Source of the DNA: Prevotellaceae bacterium
GTDB taxonomy: Bacteria; Bacteroidota; Bacteroidia; Bacteroidales; Bacteroidaceae
Assembly (NCBI GenBank): GCA_022508635.1
Contig: JAFLUV010000042.1
Coordinates: 1-14,058, forward strand
DNA length: 14,058 nucleotides
Direction: 5' to 3'
Below are positions 1 to 7,496 of the stretch, piece by piece. Positions within the stretch are counted from its first letter, which is position 1. The number at the start of each line of letters is the position of its first letter. The position numbers and the translations under genes were made by a program. The notes under the pieces were generated by a model. That model made no database searches. It had not been told where the DNA came from and saw nothing but the letters and a program-made list of their open reading frames with translations.

Positions 1-82
1 ATATCCTCTCATTACCTATTACCAATGCATCGTAATGTACACGACAGGGATAATGTAAAGAAAAAGGAATGCCCCCATAAAG

Positions 83-1138
83 TTACTCCACGACTATCTT
101 GCGGGTGATACTTTTCTGACCATCCGTGGCAAATAGGATGTAGATGCCGGAGGCAGGAACGGTCAGGCTAACATCAGTGCCGGAAGTTGCAATGCGCTGA
201 CTACCGTCGGCAGAAAAGAGCCTGACTGTCATGACACAAGGTGCCTGGAGCGAAATACGATATCCGCTGACACTGATATCGGCTTCAGCCTCTGGTGCTT
301 CAATAATGCCGTCAGGTGCTTCCGTTCCCAGATATTCGCCCGTAATGGTCTCCTCGAAGACATTGATGACAATGCGGTAATAGCCGTCGTTGACGATGCG
401 CCATTTGTAGTCCTCCGAGCCGTTGTACCATATTTGCTTAGCCGTAAGGATGGAAGCATCCTGCGTAAAGGGATGCAGCACCTTGGGGCTCCATCCGTAC
501 TGACCGTTTATCTTGAAACGCCTGGGTTCGTCGTTGTAGGTGTAGTTCTTCAGCAGACCTGTCCACTCCCACACGTTGCGGTCGTTCCAACTCTGTTCCA
601 TGGCCTTGCCTGCCGTAATCTGCCAGTGCCCAGGCTCACTGCCCTTGCCCTGTTCATCCTCCACACAGCCACCGCAGATCCATGCCTCGTACCACCAGGT
701 GAAGAGTTCGCCAGTGACCTGTTTGTTGTAGACATCAACGGTGAAACGATAGTTGTCCGCCTCGAAGAGGACAGCCCACTCGGATCCAATACTGTCCGTC
801 TTTGAGGTATAATCCATTTTGTCCGTGACGATATTGGTGTCCACAAGCTTCGGAGCATAGTATCGCGTGGTTGTCTTTGGAGTCTCGGTCGTAGTGATAT
901 AGAGGTCACCCGGAAGCAGCGTTCCGTGAAACTTGAAGGTGTAGCGTCCAGTGGTACTCGTAGAGAAGCGCGTCAGCTCCTGCACACCGCCGGGCACTGC
1001 AGAGCCGCGCACCCAAAGGCGCGTCTGAGCATTAGCCATCGAGCAACGCCCTGCCTGTTCCTGCCAGAAAGGAAGAACATTGAAGACTGCGTATTGAACA
1101 AAGAAGAAGAGTATAAAGGAAAATATGCGGTATTTCAT
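83..1138 (-). CDS. SusE/F-like carbohydrate-binding protein with T9SS-type C-terminal sorting domain
   Basis: Probable surface or secreted glycan-binding protein of about 351 residues; no catalytic motif is visible. I chose the second ATG (1138) because it begins MKYR followed by a hydrophobic stretch (FSFILFFFVQYAVF); an ATG four codons upstream (1150) is also possible. The signal peptide probably ends at ANA before Gln. The nearby Cys (GRC) is not in a lipobox, so this is not the usual SusE/F lipoprotein. The body shows two similar beta-rich modules, each with Trp-rich strands, an APK or SPK element, and a closing YRxxVxVxxxxxTGE strand (FTVDVYNKQVTGE; IVINVFEETITGE), as in starch-binding SusE/SusF modules. 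The last ~53 residues (VRLFSADG... GIYILFATDGQKSITRKIVVE) resemble type A T9SS sorting domains. It lies 57 bp downstream of the GH31 gene on the same strand with no promoter between, so co-transcription is likely. The ligand is unknown. Confidence 0.75.
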   Translation of the reverse strand: MKYRIFSFILFFFVQYAVFNVLPFWQEQAGRCSMANAQTRLWVRGSAVPGGVQELTRFSTSTTGRYTFKFHGTLLPGDLYITTTETPKTTTRYYAPKLVDTNIVTDKMDYTSKTDSIGSEWAVLFEADNYRFTVDVYNKQVTGELFTWWYEAWICGGCVEDEQGKGSEPGHWQITAGKAMEQSWNDRNVWEWTGLLKNYTYNDEPRRFKINGQYGWSPKVLHPFTQDASILTAKQIWYNGSEDYKWRIVNDGYYRIVINVFEETITGEYLGTEAPDGIIEAPEAEADISVSGYRISLQAPCVMTVRLFSADGSQRIATSGTDVSLTVPASGIYILFATDGQKSITRKIVVE

Positions 1139-1195
1139 TTCATTAAGCATTTACTATTGAACATTTATTCATCCGGGAGAGAGAGCAAGGGTTCC

Positions 1196-3538
1196 TTATG
1201 CCATTTCGCCAAGTGGAACATATACCATGAGCGATTGCTCAAGGCTCTCTGTGCTGACGGTAAGAATGAGGGTGCCAGTAGCAGCATCATAGGTAATGGC
1301 AGCATTATCCAAAGGCTTGCCGTTCACCGTAATGCCGTCGCCGGTATAGGAATCAGGAGTACCAAGGAGGTGTATTGTCCACTTGCGCTTGGCTGGCATA
1401 CCCTCGAAGCTGCCCTTACGCCCGCCGATGGTCAGCGTGATACCCGAAGAGGTACGTTGCTGTGTGAAAGTCGTCATAGCCCAACCTTCGCCCTTGTAAT
1501 CCTGATTATCGCCGCTATCTTCATAGAGACGCCCCGTTCCGTCAGCTCCGGGTACAACCTTGAGTATGATTTCTCCTGGGTCAGCCACGACAGTACGACA
1601 CACAGGATAGAACGGGATAATGCTACCTGCACGATAGAACACGGGGAACTCGTCGAGCGTATAGCTGCTGTAGAAAGTCTGCCCGCCCTCTGTCAGCTTG
1701 TGGCGCGTTACGTCCCACCAACTATTGCCGTCCGGAAGCCATATCATACGACTGGAATAACCATTTTGCTGCGGCGTATAGATGGGAGCGACAAGCATAT
1801 CATTGCCAAACATGTACTCGTCCTCATAGACATAGGCATTGCCGTCCTCAGGATAGTCGTAGTAGAGGGGACGGTTCATGCCTATGCCGGTATCATAGGT
1901 TTCGCGAGCAGCAGTATAGAGATAGGGGAAAAGCTGATATCGCAGACGCACGGCTTCGCGCAACTGCGTGAAGTTACTGTACTTCCAGATGCGGCGCTCC
2001 AGACGAGAATCGTTGGTAGCATGTGTGCGGAAGATAGGCGTGTAGGCACCAAACTGCAACCAGCGTAAAAGCAGTTCCGGGTCATTGTTGCCACCCTGAT
2101 GGCCACCTAAATCATGCCCCCAATAGTCGTAGAGGACGTTGCTGGCATTGCTTGTGAAGAATATTTCATAGCCGAGCGTCGACCATGCAGCATTCGTGTC
2201 GCCCGAAAAACAGATAGGATAACGGTGCGAACCGAGGCCACCCCAACGATGATAGATGACGGGACGAAGATCGGGACGGTTCTTTTGCATGTCCTCGAAA
2301 AACGTATGGTTACACCAGAAGGTTTCGCCCAGATTTTCCGAGCCAGCAGCAGGCGTGTAGCCCTTCTCCGTGCCATGCCTGCCTACGGTGAGCGCCTGCT
2401 GCCAGTCAAGCCACCAGAAGTCGACACCCTCCTCCTCGTGCGGCCGGATAATATCCTTGAAAAAAGCCTGCATGAAGTCATAGTCTTCCACCTTCCAAAG
2501 GATGGTCTTTCCCGACGTGTCACCCAAGTCAGCCGCCATCTGCTTGTAGTAATCCTCGTGCGTACCTACACCGTCGGAAGGATGCAGGTTAAGAGCCGTC
2601 TTCAGCCCGTGAGTGTGCATATAGTTGATAAGCGTCTTTGGGGATGTGATGAGCGACTTGTTCCAGCTCCATCCCGTCCACCCGCTCTTGTGCCAGTCCA
2701 TGTCCATAATGAGCACGTCCATCGGGATGTCGTTGTTCTCCACGTCGCGGATAATCTGTATGAACTCCGTCTGCGTATATGCCCAGTAACGGCTGTACCA
2801 GTAGCCCAGTATGTACTTCGGAGGCATGGGCACACGGCCTCCCACTTTGATGAAATCACCAAGGCATTCTTTGTATTCATGCCCATAACCAAGGAAATAC
2901 CAGTCAATGGCAGTCTTGTCCACAGGATTGGCCCACCATGTGATACCATCACCCTTGGGTTCGAAAGCGTAAGAAGAGCTACCGTCACCCCGCAAAGTAG
3001 CGGGACTCTCATCGACAATGCTCCATCCGGCTCGCGACAATAAACCCTTCTCCAAGTCCTGCCGTTTGTTGTCACCCCACGCACCATCCAAAGTGCGGTT
3101 AGTGCCGAGCAAATTCATCGTATCATCCTTACCTGGATACCAAGTGACGGTGTGTCCGTTCATCTGGAAAGTAACCATCAGGTTATCGGGCTTCTTGTCA
3201 TCAGCCGTAATGATACTGCCTACCTTGTAGCGAAGGGTAACGTCCGACGTGCGTATATAGAGGTAGCCATCCGGCGTAGTCTCGGAAGTATACTCAGGAA
3301 CCGGCAGCCGACGATTGACAACGGCAAACGTAGCACGATCTTCAAACTGCGCCGTCTTGCTGTATTGTATGCGTATCATCCGGTTAGTGAGTACAGTGAA
3401 ACGTGCATTATCCGAAGTGACAACTGCCGCAGGATCAGCGACAGGATTGAGCTCATCCTGAGCATTAAGGTTTAGTGAAAGCGGCAGTAGCAGAACTGAA
3501 CTTAACAGACACCGCCACAAACAAATGGAATGTTTCAT
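1196..3538 (-). CDS. Exported glycoside hydrolase family 31 enzyme (alpha-glucosidase/alpha-xylosidase-like)
   Basis: Retaining alpha-glycosidase of 780 residues, probably periplasmic or surface-exposed. The start at 3538 (MKHSICLWRCLLSS) gives a classic signal peptide ending LNA before Gln-Asp-Glu. The longer frame up to 3598 would begin inside the promoter at 3568-3599 and is rejected. Order: N-terminal mutarotase-like beta domain (about residues 30-230), then the TIM barrel with MDMDWH (about 279-283). The likely nucleophile is Asp378 in FWWLDWQQ; the likely acid/base is Asp447 in CFSGDTNAAW, preceded by HRWGGLGSHRYP; then YWGHDLGGHQ and RTHATND. Beta-sandwich C-terminal domains follow (about 560-780). 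The nucleophile context WLDWQQ differs from the common WxDMNE, so substrate (glucoside, xyloside, galactoside or GalNAc) cannot be assigned from sequence alone. First gene of a two-gene unit with the SusE/F-like protein. Confidence 0.9.
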   Translation of the reverse strand: MKHSICLWRCLLSSVLLLPLSLNLNAQDELNPVADPAAVVTSDNARFTVLTNRMIRIQYSKTAQFEDRATFAVVNRRLPVPEYTSETTPDGYLYIRTSDVTLRYKVGSIITADDKKPDNLMVTFQMNGHTVTWYPGKDDTMNLLGTNRTLDGAWGDNKRQDLEKGLLSRAGWSIVDESPATLRGDGSSSYAFEPKGDGITWWANPVDKTAIDWYFLGYGHEYKECLGDFIKVGGRVPMPPKYILGYWYSRYWAYTQTEFIQIIRDVENNDIPMDVLIMDMDWHKSGWTGWSWNKSLITSPKTLINYMHTHGLKTALNLHPSDGVGTHEDYYKQMAADLGDTSGKTILWKVEDYDFMQAFFKDIIRPHEEEGVDFWWLDWQQALTVGRHGTEKGYTPAAGSENLGETFWCNHTFFEDMQKNRPDLRPVIYHRWGGLGSHRYPICFSGDTNAAWSTLGYEIFFTSNASNVLYDYWGHDLGGHQGGNNDPELLLRWLQFGAYTPIFRTHATNDSRLERRIWKYSNFTQLREAVRLRYQLFPYLYTAARETYDTGIGMNRPLYYDYPEDGNAYVYEDEYMFGNDMLVAPIYTPQQNGYSSRMIWLPDGNSWWDVTRHKLTEGGQTFYSSYTLDEFPVFYRAGSIIPFYPVCRTVVADPGEIILKVVPGADGTGRLYEDSGDNQDYKGEGWAMTTFTQQRTSSGITLTIGGRKGSFEGMPAKRKWTIHLLGTPDSYTGDGITVNGKPLDNAAITYDAATGTLILTVSTESLEQSLMVYVPLGEMA

Positions 3539-3567
3539 TCTTCTATCCAATAAATATATTTTGTGTG

Positions 3568-3599
3568 CAAAGATATGGTTTTCTCCGATACATAGCAAA
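3568..3599 (-). promoter_or_regulatory. Bacteroidota-type promoter for the GH31 unit
   Basis: Read on the minus strand, TTTG (3599-3596) is followed after 20 bases by TATCTTTG (3575-3568), matching the Bacteroidota -33/-7 consensus TTTG, 19-21 bases, TAnnTTTG. Transcription would begin roughly 5-10 bases downstream, giving a leader of about 20-25 nt before the ATG at 3538. Confidence 0.85.
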
Positions 3600-3601
3600 T
3601 A

Positions 3602-3650
3602 ATAAGGCAGAAAAAGCCAAAAAAGCTAAGCAGAAAGCACTATAAGGCAG
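3602..3650. promoter_or_regulatory. Direct-repeat candidate operator between divergent promoters
   Basis: ATAAGGCAG occurs exactly at 3602-3610 and 3642-3650, 40 bp apart (about four helical turns). A degenerate copy, CTAAGCAG, lies between at 3626-3633. All copies are followed by A/G-rich sequence. The first copy abuts the -33 element of the GH31 promoter; the second is about 38 bp upstream of the -33 element of the GH43 promoter. This suits a shared activator site for both directions, but no regulator gene is in the window and the assignment is inference. Confidence 0.35.
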
Positions 3651-3687
3651 GCAAAGTGTTCGGTCTTGATATTTTTACGTACATTCT

Positions 3688-3719
3688 GTTGCACAGCTCG
3701 CAGAAAAGTACTAACTTTG
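3688..3719 (+). promoter_or_regulatory. Bacteroidota-type promoter for the GH43 gene and probably the downstream operon
   Basis: GTTG (3688-3691), 20 bases, then TAACTTTG (3712-3719), a full match at -7 and three of four at -33. Transcription would start near 3725, about 15 nt upstream of the paired ATGs at 3740 and 3743. This decides the start of the GH43 gene, because the longer frame from 3656 begins upstream of the promoter. I found no other convincing promoter of this type in the gaps between plus-strand genes. Confidence 0.8.
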
Positions 3720-3739
3720 CACGGAAAACAAATGACCTA

Positions 3740-4777
3740 ATGATGAAGGAACTATCTCCTGCACACACGCTTATAAAGCGCCTGTCCTTACTGTCCTTAT
3801 TGGCACTGCTTTGGCCTGTACTCTCTCAGGCACAAGACATCACTAATCCCGTATGGACACGCGACTGGCCGGATCCGACTGTTTGGTTCGGCGATGACGG
3901 ACGCTACCATTGCATCGCGACCAATCCCACACGTTCCATCGTGAGCGACGACCTTTTCCATTGGGAAATGAGCAATGTGGCTCCGATCGACATTGAATCG
4001 TGGGGGAAGATGCAAGCTGTGGCCCAGCGTTTCTGGGCTCCCGACGTGGCAAGCGTTGCAGGCAAGCGTAATCTATACCTCACGCTTTACAATAGTGCTG
4101 AGGACAGTAATATCGGCGTGTTTCAGGAATACGCTCCCGGGCAGTTTCGCTACGTCGGAATCATAACAAGCAGCAAGGAGACAGGCATCCACGACACCAT
4201 CGATCCCGAAGTCGTTACCGATCCCAAGACCAAAAAGGTATGGCTCTTCTTTGGTTCCGTAGGCGGCATACATCGTGTAGAACTAACCAAGGACGGGCTT
4301 TCCCTAAAGGAAGGAGCCAAGTATGAACATGTGGCAGGACTGAAGGTAGAGCAAAATCCTGACCGCTCCCAAGTATTCGAAGGCTCCTACCTGCACAAGC
4401 ATGGCAAGTATTGGTACCTTTTTGTCAGCTCTGGCTTCTTTGGCGACCATACCTATCAGCTGAGAGTTGGTCGAGCAAAGAAACTTACCGACGTGTTCCT
4501 TGACCGTGACGGCAGACGCATGGACGAGGGTTTCGCTACGACCGTGCTACACAGCGACAAAGGTGACCGTTTCTATGGTCCCGGTCACTGCGGCGAGATA
4601 TTCACTGCAAAAGACGGGAATGAGTACCTCTTCTACCACTGTCATGTCCAAGGCAGCCGCAATCCCAATAGCAGACCACTTTTTCTTGCACGTATTCAGT
4701 GGGACAAGGAGGGATGGCCTTATTGTCCTTCTTCAGAAGGGGAAGCGGGAAAACCTCAACTACATCCGGTATTTTGA
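3740..4777 (+). CDS. Exported glycoside hydrolase family 43, endo-arabinanase-like
   Basis: Inverting five-bladed beta-propeller glycosidase of 345 residues, probably acting on arabinan or arabinoxylan fragments in the periplasm. The start follows from the promoter at 3688-3719; the next codon is also ATG (3743). The signal peptide has a hydrophobic core LSLLSLLALLWPVL and a likely cleavage SQA before Gln-Asp-Ile. The three GH43 acids are visible: Asp45 (base, RDWPDPTVW), Asp155 (pKa modulator, DTIDPEVV) and Glu214 (acid, QVFEGSYLH). WAPDV is at 99-103. YQLRVGRAKKLTDVFLDRDG and GPGHCGEIF, with YHCHV near the end, resemble arabinan endo-1,5-alpha-L-arabinosidases more than beta-xylosidases. 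That specificity is an inference; xylosidase or arabinofuranosidase activity is not excluded. It is divergent from the GH31 unit and 54 bp upstream of glmM. Confidence 0.85.
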   Translation: MMKELSPAHTLIKRLSLLSLLALLWPVLSQAQDITNPVWTRDWPDPTVWFGDDGRYHCIATNPTRSIVSDDLFHWEMSNVAPIDIESWGKMQAVAQRFWAPDVASVAGKRNLYLTLYNSAEDSNIGVFQEYAPGQFRYVGIITSSKETGIHDTIDPEVVTDPKTKKVWLFFGSVGGIHRVELTKDGLSLKEGAKYEHVAGLKVEQNPDRSQVFEGSYLHKHGKYWYLFVSSGFFGDHTYQLRVGRAKKLTDVFLDRDGRRMDEGFATTVLHSDKGDRFYGPGHCGEIFTAKDGNEYLFYHCHVQGSRNPNSRPLFLARIQWDKEGWPYCPSSEGEAGKPQLHPVF

Positions 4778-4831
4778 AATAATTAATATGCAATAACATA
4801 AACTAACTAAACTATAATTAGGGGATATAAT

Positions 4832-6217
4832 ATGACACTCATCAAATCTATCTCGGGTATCCGAGGCACCATCGGAGGACGAGCAGGCGATACGCTCAAC
4901 CCCCTTGATATCGTAAAGTTCACATCTGCTTACGCCACCCTCATCCGTCGCACCACGACTATAAAGAGCAACAAAATTGTCGTCGGTCGCGATGCACGTA
5001 TCTCTGGCCCTATGGTCAAGAATGTCGTCTGCGGCACACTCATGGGTATGGGTTTTGACGTGGTCAACATCGGCCTTGCGACTACGCCTACCACGGAAAT
5101 TGCCGTAACAATGGAAGGAGCTTGCGGTGGCATCATCATTACTGCCAGCCATAACCCCCGCATGTGGAACGCCCTGAAGTTACTCAACTCCCGTGGCGAG
5201 TTCCTTAACAAAGAGGAAGGCAACGAGGTTCTCCGCATCGCCGAAGCAGAAGATTTCGAGTATGCAGACGTGGATCATCTCGGTTCCTATTGTGAGGACA
5301 ACACCTATGACCAGAAACATATCGACTTGGTGCTTGGTCTCGATCTTGTGGACGTAGAAGCCATCAGCAAGGCAAACTTCCGCATAGCCTTCGACAGCGT
5401 CAACAGCGTGGGCGGTGTTATTTTGCCAAAACTTTTGGAACAGCTCGGTGTAAAGACTGTCACAGGCCTCTTCACCGAACCGTCCGGCGACTTCCAGCAC
5501 AATCCAGAGCCACTCGAAAAGAACCTTTCCGACATCAAGGCTTTGATGCAGAAAGGGGAACATGACATCGCTTTCATCGTTGATCCTGATGTTGACCGCC
5601 TTGCCCTTTTCTGCGAGGACGGCACAATGTATGGCGAAGAATATACGCTCGTCACTGTGGCAGACTATATCCTGCAACACACGCCCGGCAACACGGTGAG
5701 CAACCTCTCCTCCACCCGCGCCCTACGCGACGTAACTCGCAAGTATGGTTGCGAGTACAACGCGTCAGCTGTGGGTGAAGTAAATGTGGTGACGAAGATG
5801 AAGGAAACAGGAGCCGTCATCGGTGGCGAAGGTAACGGTGGTGTCATCTATCCTGCTGCACACTATGGCCGTGATGCTTTAGTGGGTATTGCACTCATCC
5901 TGACCTACCTCGCAAAGAAAGGCATGAAGGCAAGCGAACTGCGTGCTACCTATCCTCCCTATTTCATCGCCAAGAACCGCATAGACCTTACGCCCGACAC
6001 CGATGTCGATGCCATTCTGGAAAGAGTCAAGGAGATGTATGCCAGCGAAGAGGTGAACGACATAGACGGAGTAAAAATAGATTTCCCTGACAAATGGGTA
6101 CATCTGCGCAAAAGCAACACAGAACCCATCATCCGCGTATACAGCGAAGCTGCTACCATGGAAGCTGCCGATGCTATAGGCAAGAAGATAATGGACGTAG
6201 TATATAGTATGGTTTAA
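4832..6217 (+). CDS. glmM: Phosphoglucosamine mutase (alpha-D-phosphohexomutase family)
   Basis: Cytoplasmic enzyme of 461 residues that interconverts glucosamine-6-phosphate and glucosamine-1-phosphate, a step toward UDP-GlcNAc for peptidoglycan and other envelope glycans. All four family motifs are present: the phosphoserine loop TASHNP (Ser106), the metal loop DPDVDR (251-256), the sugar-recognition loop GGEGNGG (331-337) and the phosphate-binding loop RKSNTEP (426-432). The sugar loop is GEGNGG, not the GEMSGH of E. coli GlmM; related archaeal and Bacteroidota mutases vary here, so phosphomannomutase/phosphoglucomutase activity is an alternative. Next to nagA, GlmM is the better reading. 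An SD-like AGGGG (4820-4824) sits 7 bases before the ATG. The 54-bp AT-rich gap upstream shows no terminator and no clear promoter. Confidence 0.85.
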   Translation: MTLIKSISGIRGTIGGRAGDTLNPLDIVKFTSAYATLIRRTTTIKSNKIVVGRDARISGPMVKNVVCGTLMGMGFDVVNIGLATTPTTEIAVTMEGACGGIIITASHNPRMWNALKLLNSRGEFLNKEEGNEVLRIAEAEDFEYADVDHLGSYCEDNTYDQKHIDLVLGLDLVDVEAISKANFRIAFDSVNSVGGVILPKLLEQLGVKTVTGLFTEPSGDFQHNPEPLEKNLSDIKALMQKGEHDIAFIVDPDVDRLALFCEDGTMYGEEYTLVTVADYILQHTPGNTVSNLSSTRALRDVTRKYGCEYNASAVGEVNVVTKMKETGAVIGGEGNGGVIYPAAHYGRDALVGIALILTYLAKKGMKASELRATYPPYFIAKNRIDLTPDTDVDAILERVKEMYASEEVNDIDGVKIDFPDKWVHLRKSNTEPIIRVYSEAATMEAADAIGKKIMDVVYSMV

Positions 6218-6280
6218 TATAGTATCCTATCTCTTTCTTGACCACAAACGACAAAATAATGAACTAAAACCTAATGCCTC

Positions 6281-7444
6281 ATGTTAACACAAATCATCAA
6301 TGGTAAAATCCTTACCCCGCAGGGATGGCTCAAAAACGGCAGCATCATTCTGCGCGATAACAAGATACTGGAAGTAACAAACTGCGACCTGGCAGTCATT
6401 GGAGCAGAGCTCATCGACGCAAAAGGCATGTATGTGGTGCCCGGATTCATTGACATACACGTACATGGCGGCGGTGGCAGAGACTTCCAGGAAGGTACGC
6501 CCGAAGCCTTCCAAACTGCTGTTGCCGCTCATGCAAAACATGGCACGACTGGCATTTTCCCGACTCTGAGCAGCAGTACGATACCTATGATTGAGAAAGC
6601 TGTGCAGACTTGTTCCCAACTGATGCAGGATAAAGACTCGCCCATCCTTGGTCTTCATCTCGAAGGCCACTACCTTAATCCTAACAAGGCAGGTGCACAA
6701 CAACCCGAATGGATAAAGAATCCAGATCCCAACGAGTACATCCCCATTGTAGAGCACTCGGATTGCCTGGCACGCTGGGATGCGGCTCCTGAACTTCCTG
6801 GTGCATTACAGTTTGGCAGATATTGTGCAGAAAAAGGTATCCTGCCAAGCATAGCACACACCAATGCAGAATACGACGACGTAAAGGCCGCTTTCAATGC
6901 CGGATTCACTCATGTCACGCACTTCTACAACGCCATGCCTGGTTTCCATAACAAGATGGGGTACAAGTACGAGGGTACTGTGGAGAGTGTTTACCTTATT
7001 GACGACATGACCATAGAATGTATTGCCGACGGCATACACATCCCGCCGACCATCCTTCGCATGGCCTACAAGATCAAAGGCGTAGAACGTATGGCAGTCA
7101 TTACTGATGCCTTGGCTGTTGCCGTAGCCGGACCTGATGCAAAAGCCTTCGACGACCGTGTCATTATTGAAGACGATGTCTGCAAGCTTGCCGATCGCAG
7201 TGCCTTGGCAGGTTCCATCGCCACGGCCGATCGTCTTGTCCGCACTTTGGTACAGCAAGCAGAGATACCCTTGGAGGATGCTGTGCGCATGGCAAGTGAG
7301 ACACCTGCACACATCATGGGTGTGTTCGGCAGGAAGGGAGCATTGGTACGCGGCAAAGATGCCGACATCAACATCCTTGATGAGAAGCTCATGGTTCGCT
7401 GTGTGTGGCAGATGGGTAAGATCATCGAAAACACATTATTCTAA
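6281..7444 (+). CDS. nagA: N-acetylglucosamine-6-phosphate deacetylase
   Basis: Cytoplasmic amidohydrolase of 387 residues that deacetylates GlcNAc-6-P to GlcN-6-P plus acetate during GlcNAc use or cell-wall recycling. The length is typical. Metal and active-site features are intact: HVHGG (His60, His62), LHLEGHYLNP (Glu128), IAHTNA (His193), THFYNAM (His214), ADGIHI (His253) and the catalytic Asp276 in VITDALAV, followed by the GSIATADRLV element at 311-320. It follows glmM after a 63-bp gap with no terminator. The pair would take GlcNAc-6-P via GlcN-6-P to GlcN-1-P. No nagB deaminase, nagE transporter or kinase is in the window, so whether it serves catabolism or recycling cannot be told from here. 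Confidence 0.93.
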   Translation: MLTQIINGKILTPQGWLKNGSIILRDNKILEVTNCDLAVIGAELIDAKGMYVVPGFIDIHVHGGGGRDFQEGTPEAFQTAVAAHAKHGTTGIFPTLSSSTIPMIEKAVQTCSQLMQDKDSPILGLHLEGHYLNPNKAGAQQPEWIKNPDPNEYIPIVEHSDCLARWDAAPELPGALQFGRYCAEKGILPSIAHTNAEYDDVKAAFNAGFTHVTHFYNAMPGFHNKMGYKYEGTVESVYLIDDMTIECIADGIHIPPTILRMAYKIKGVERMAVITDALAVAVAGPDAKAFDDRVIIEDDVCKLADRSALAGSIATADRLVRTLVQQAEIPLEDAVRMASETPAHIMGVFGRKGALVRGKDADINILDEKLMVRCVWQMGKIIENTLF

Positions 7445-7496
7445 ACTATAATACCCAATCCTAAATTTCAATCCACACATTTAATTCCTTCGTCTA

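Noticed and set aside
1..82. Terminator or further gene downstream of the SusE/F-like gene
   Set aside because: I see no inverted repeat with a T run and no open frame of note in these 82 bases; the end of this unit lies outside the window or is not of the intrinsic type.
926..3043. Long plus-strand open frames (926-2068 and 2114-3043) opposite the GH31 and SusE/F-like genes
   Set aside because: The minus-strand frames carry intact signal peptides and GH31 catalytic motifs; the plus-strand translations show no domain, no promoter and are rich in residues typical of antisense frames.
3656..3739. Upstream extension of the GH43 gene to the ATG at 3656
   Set aside because: That start lies upstream of the TAACTTTG promoter element at 3712-3719 and would place about 28 residues ahead of the signal peptide.
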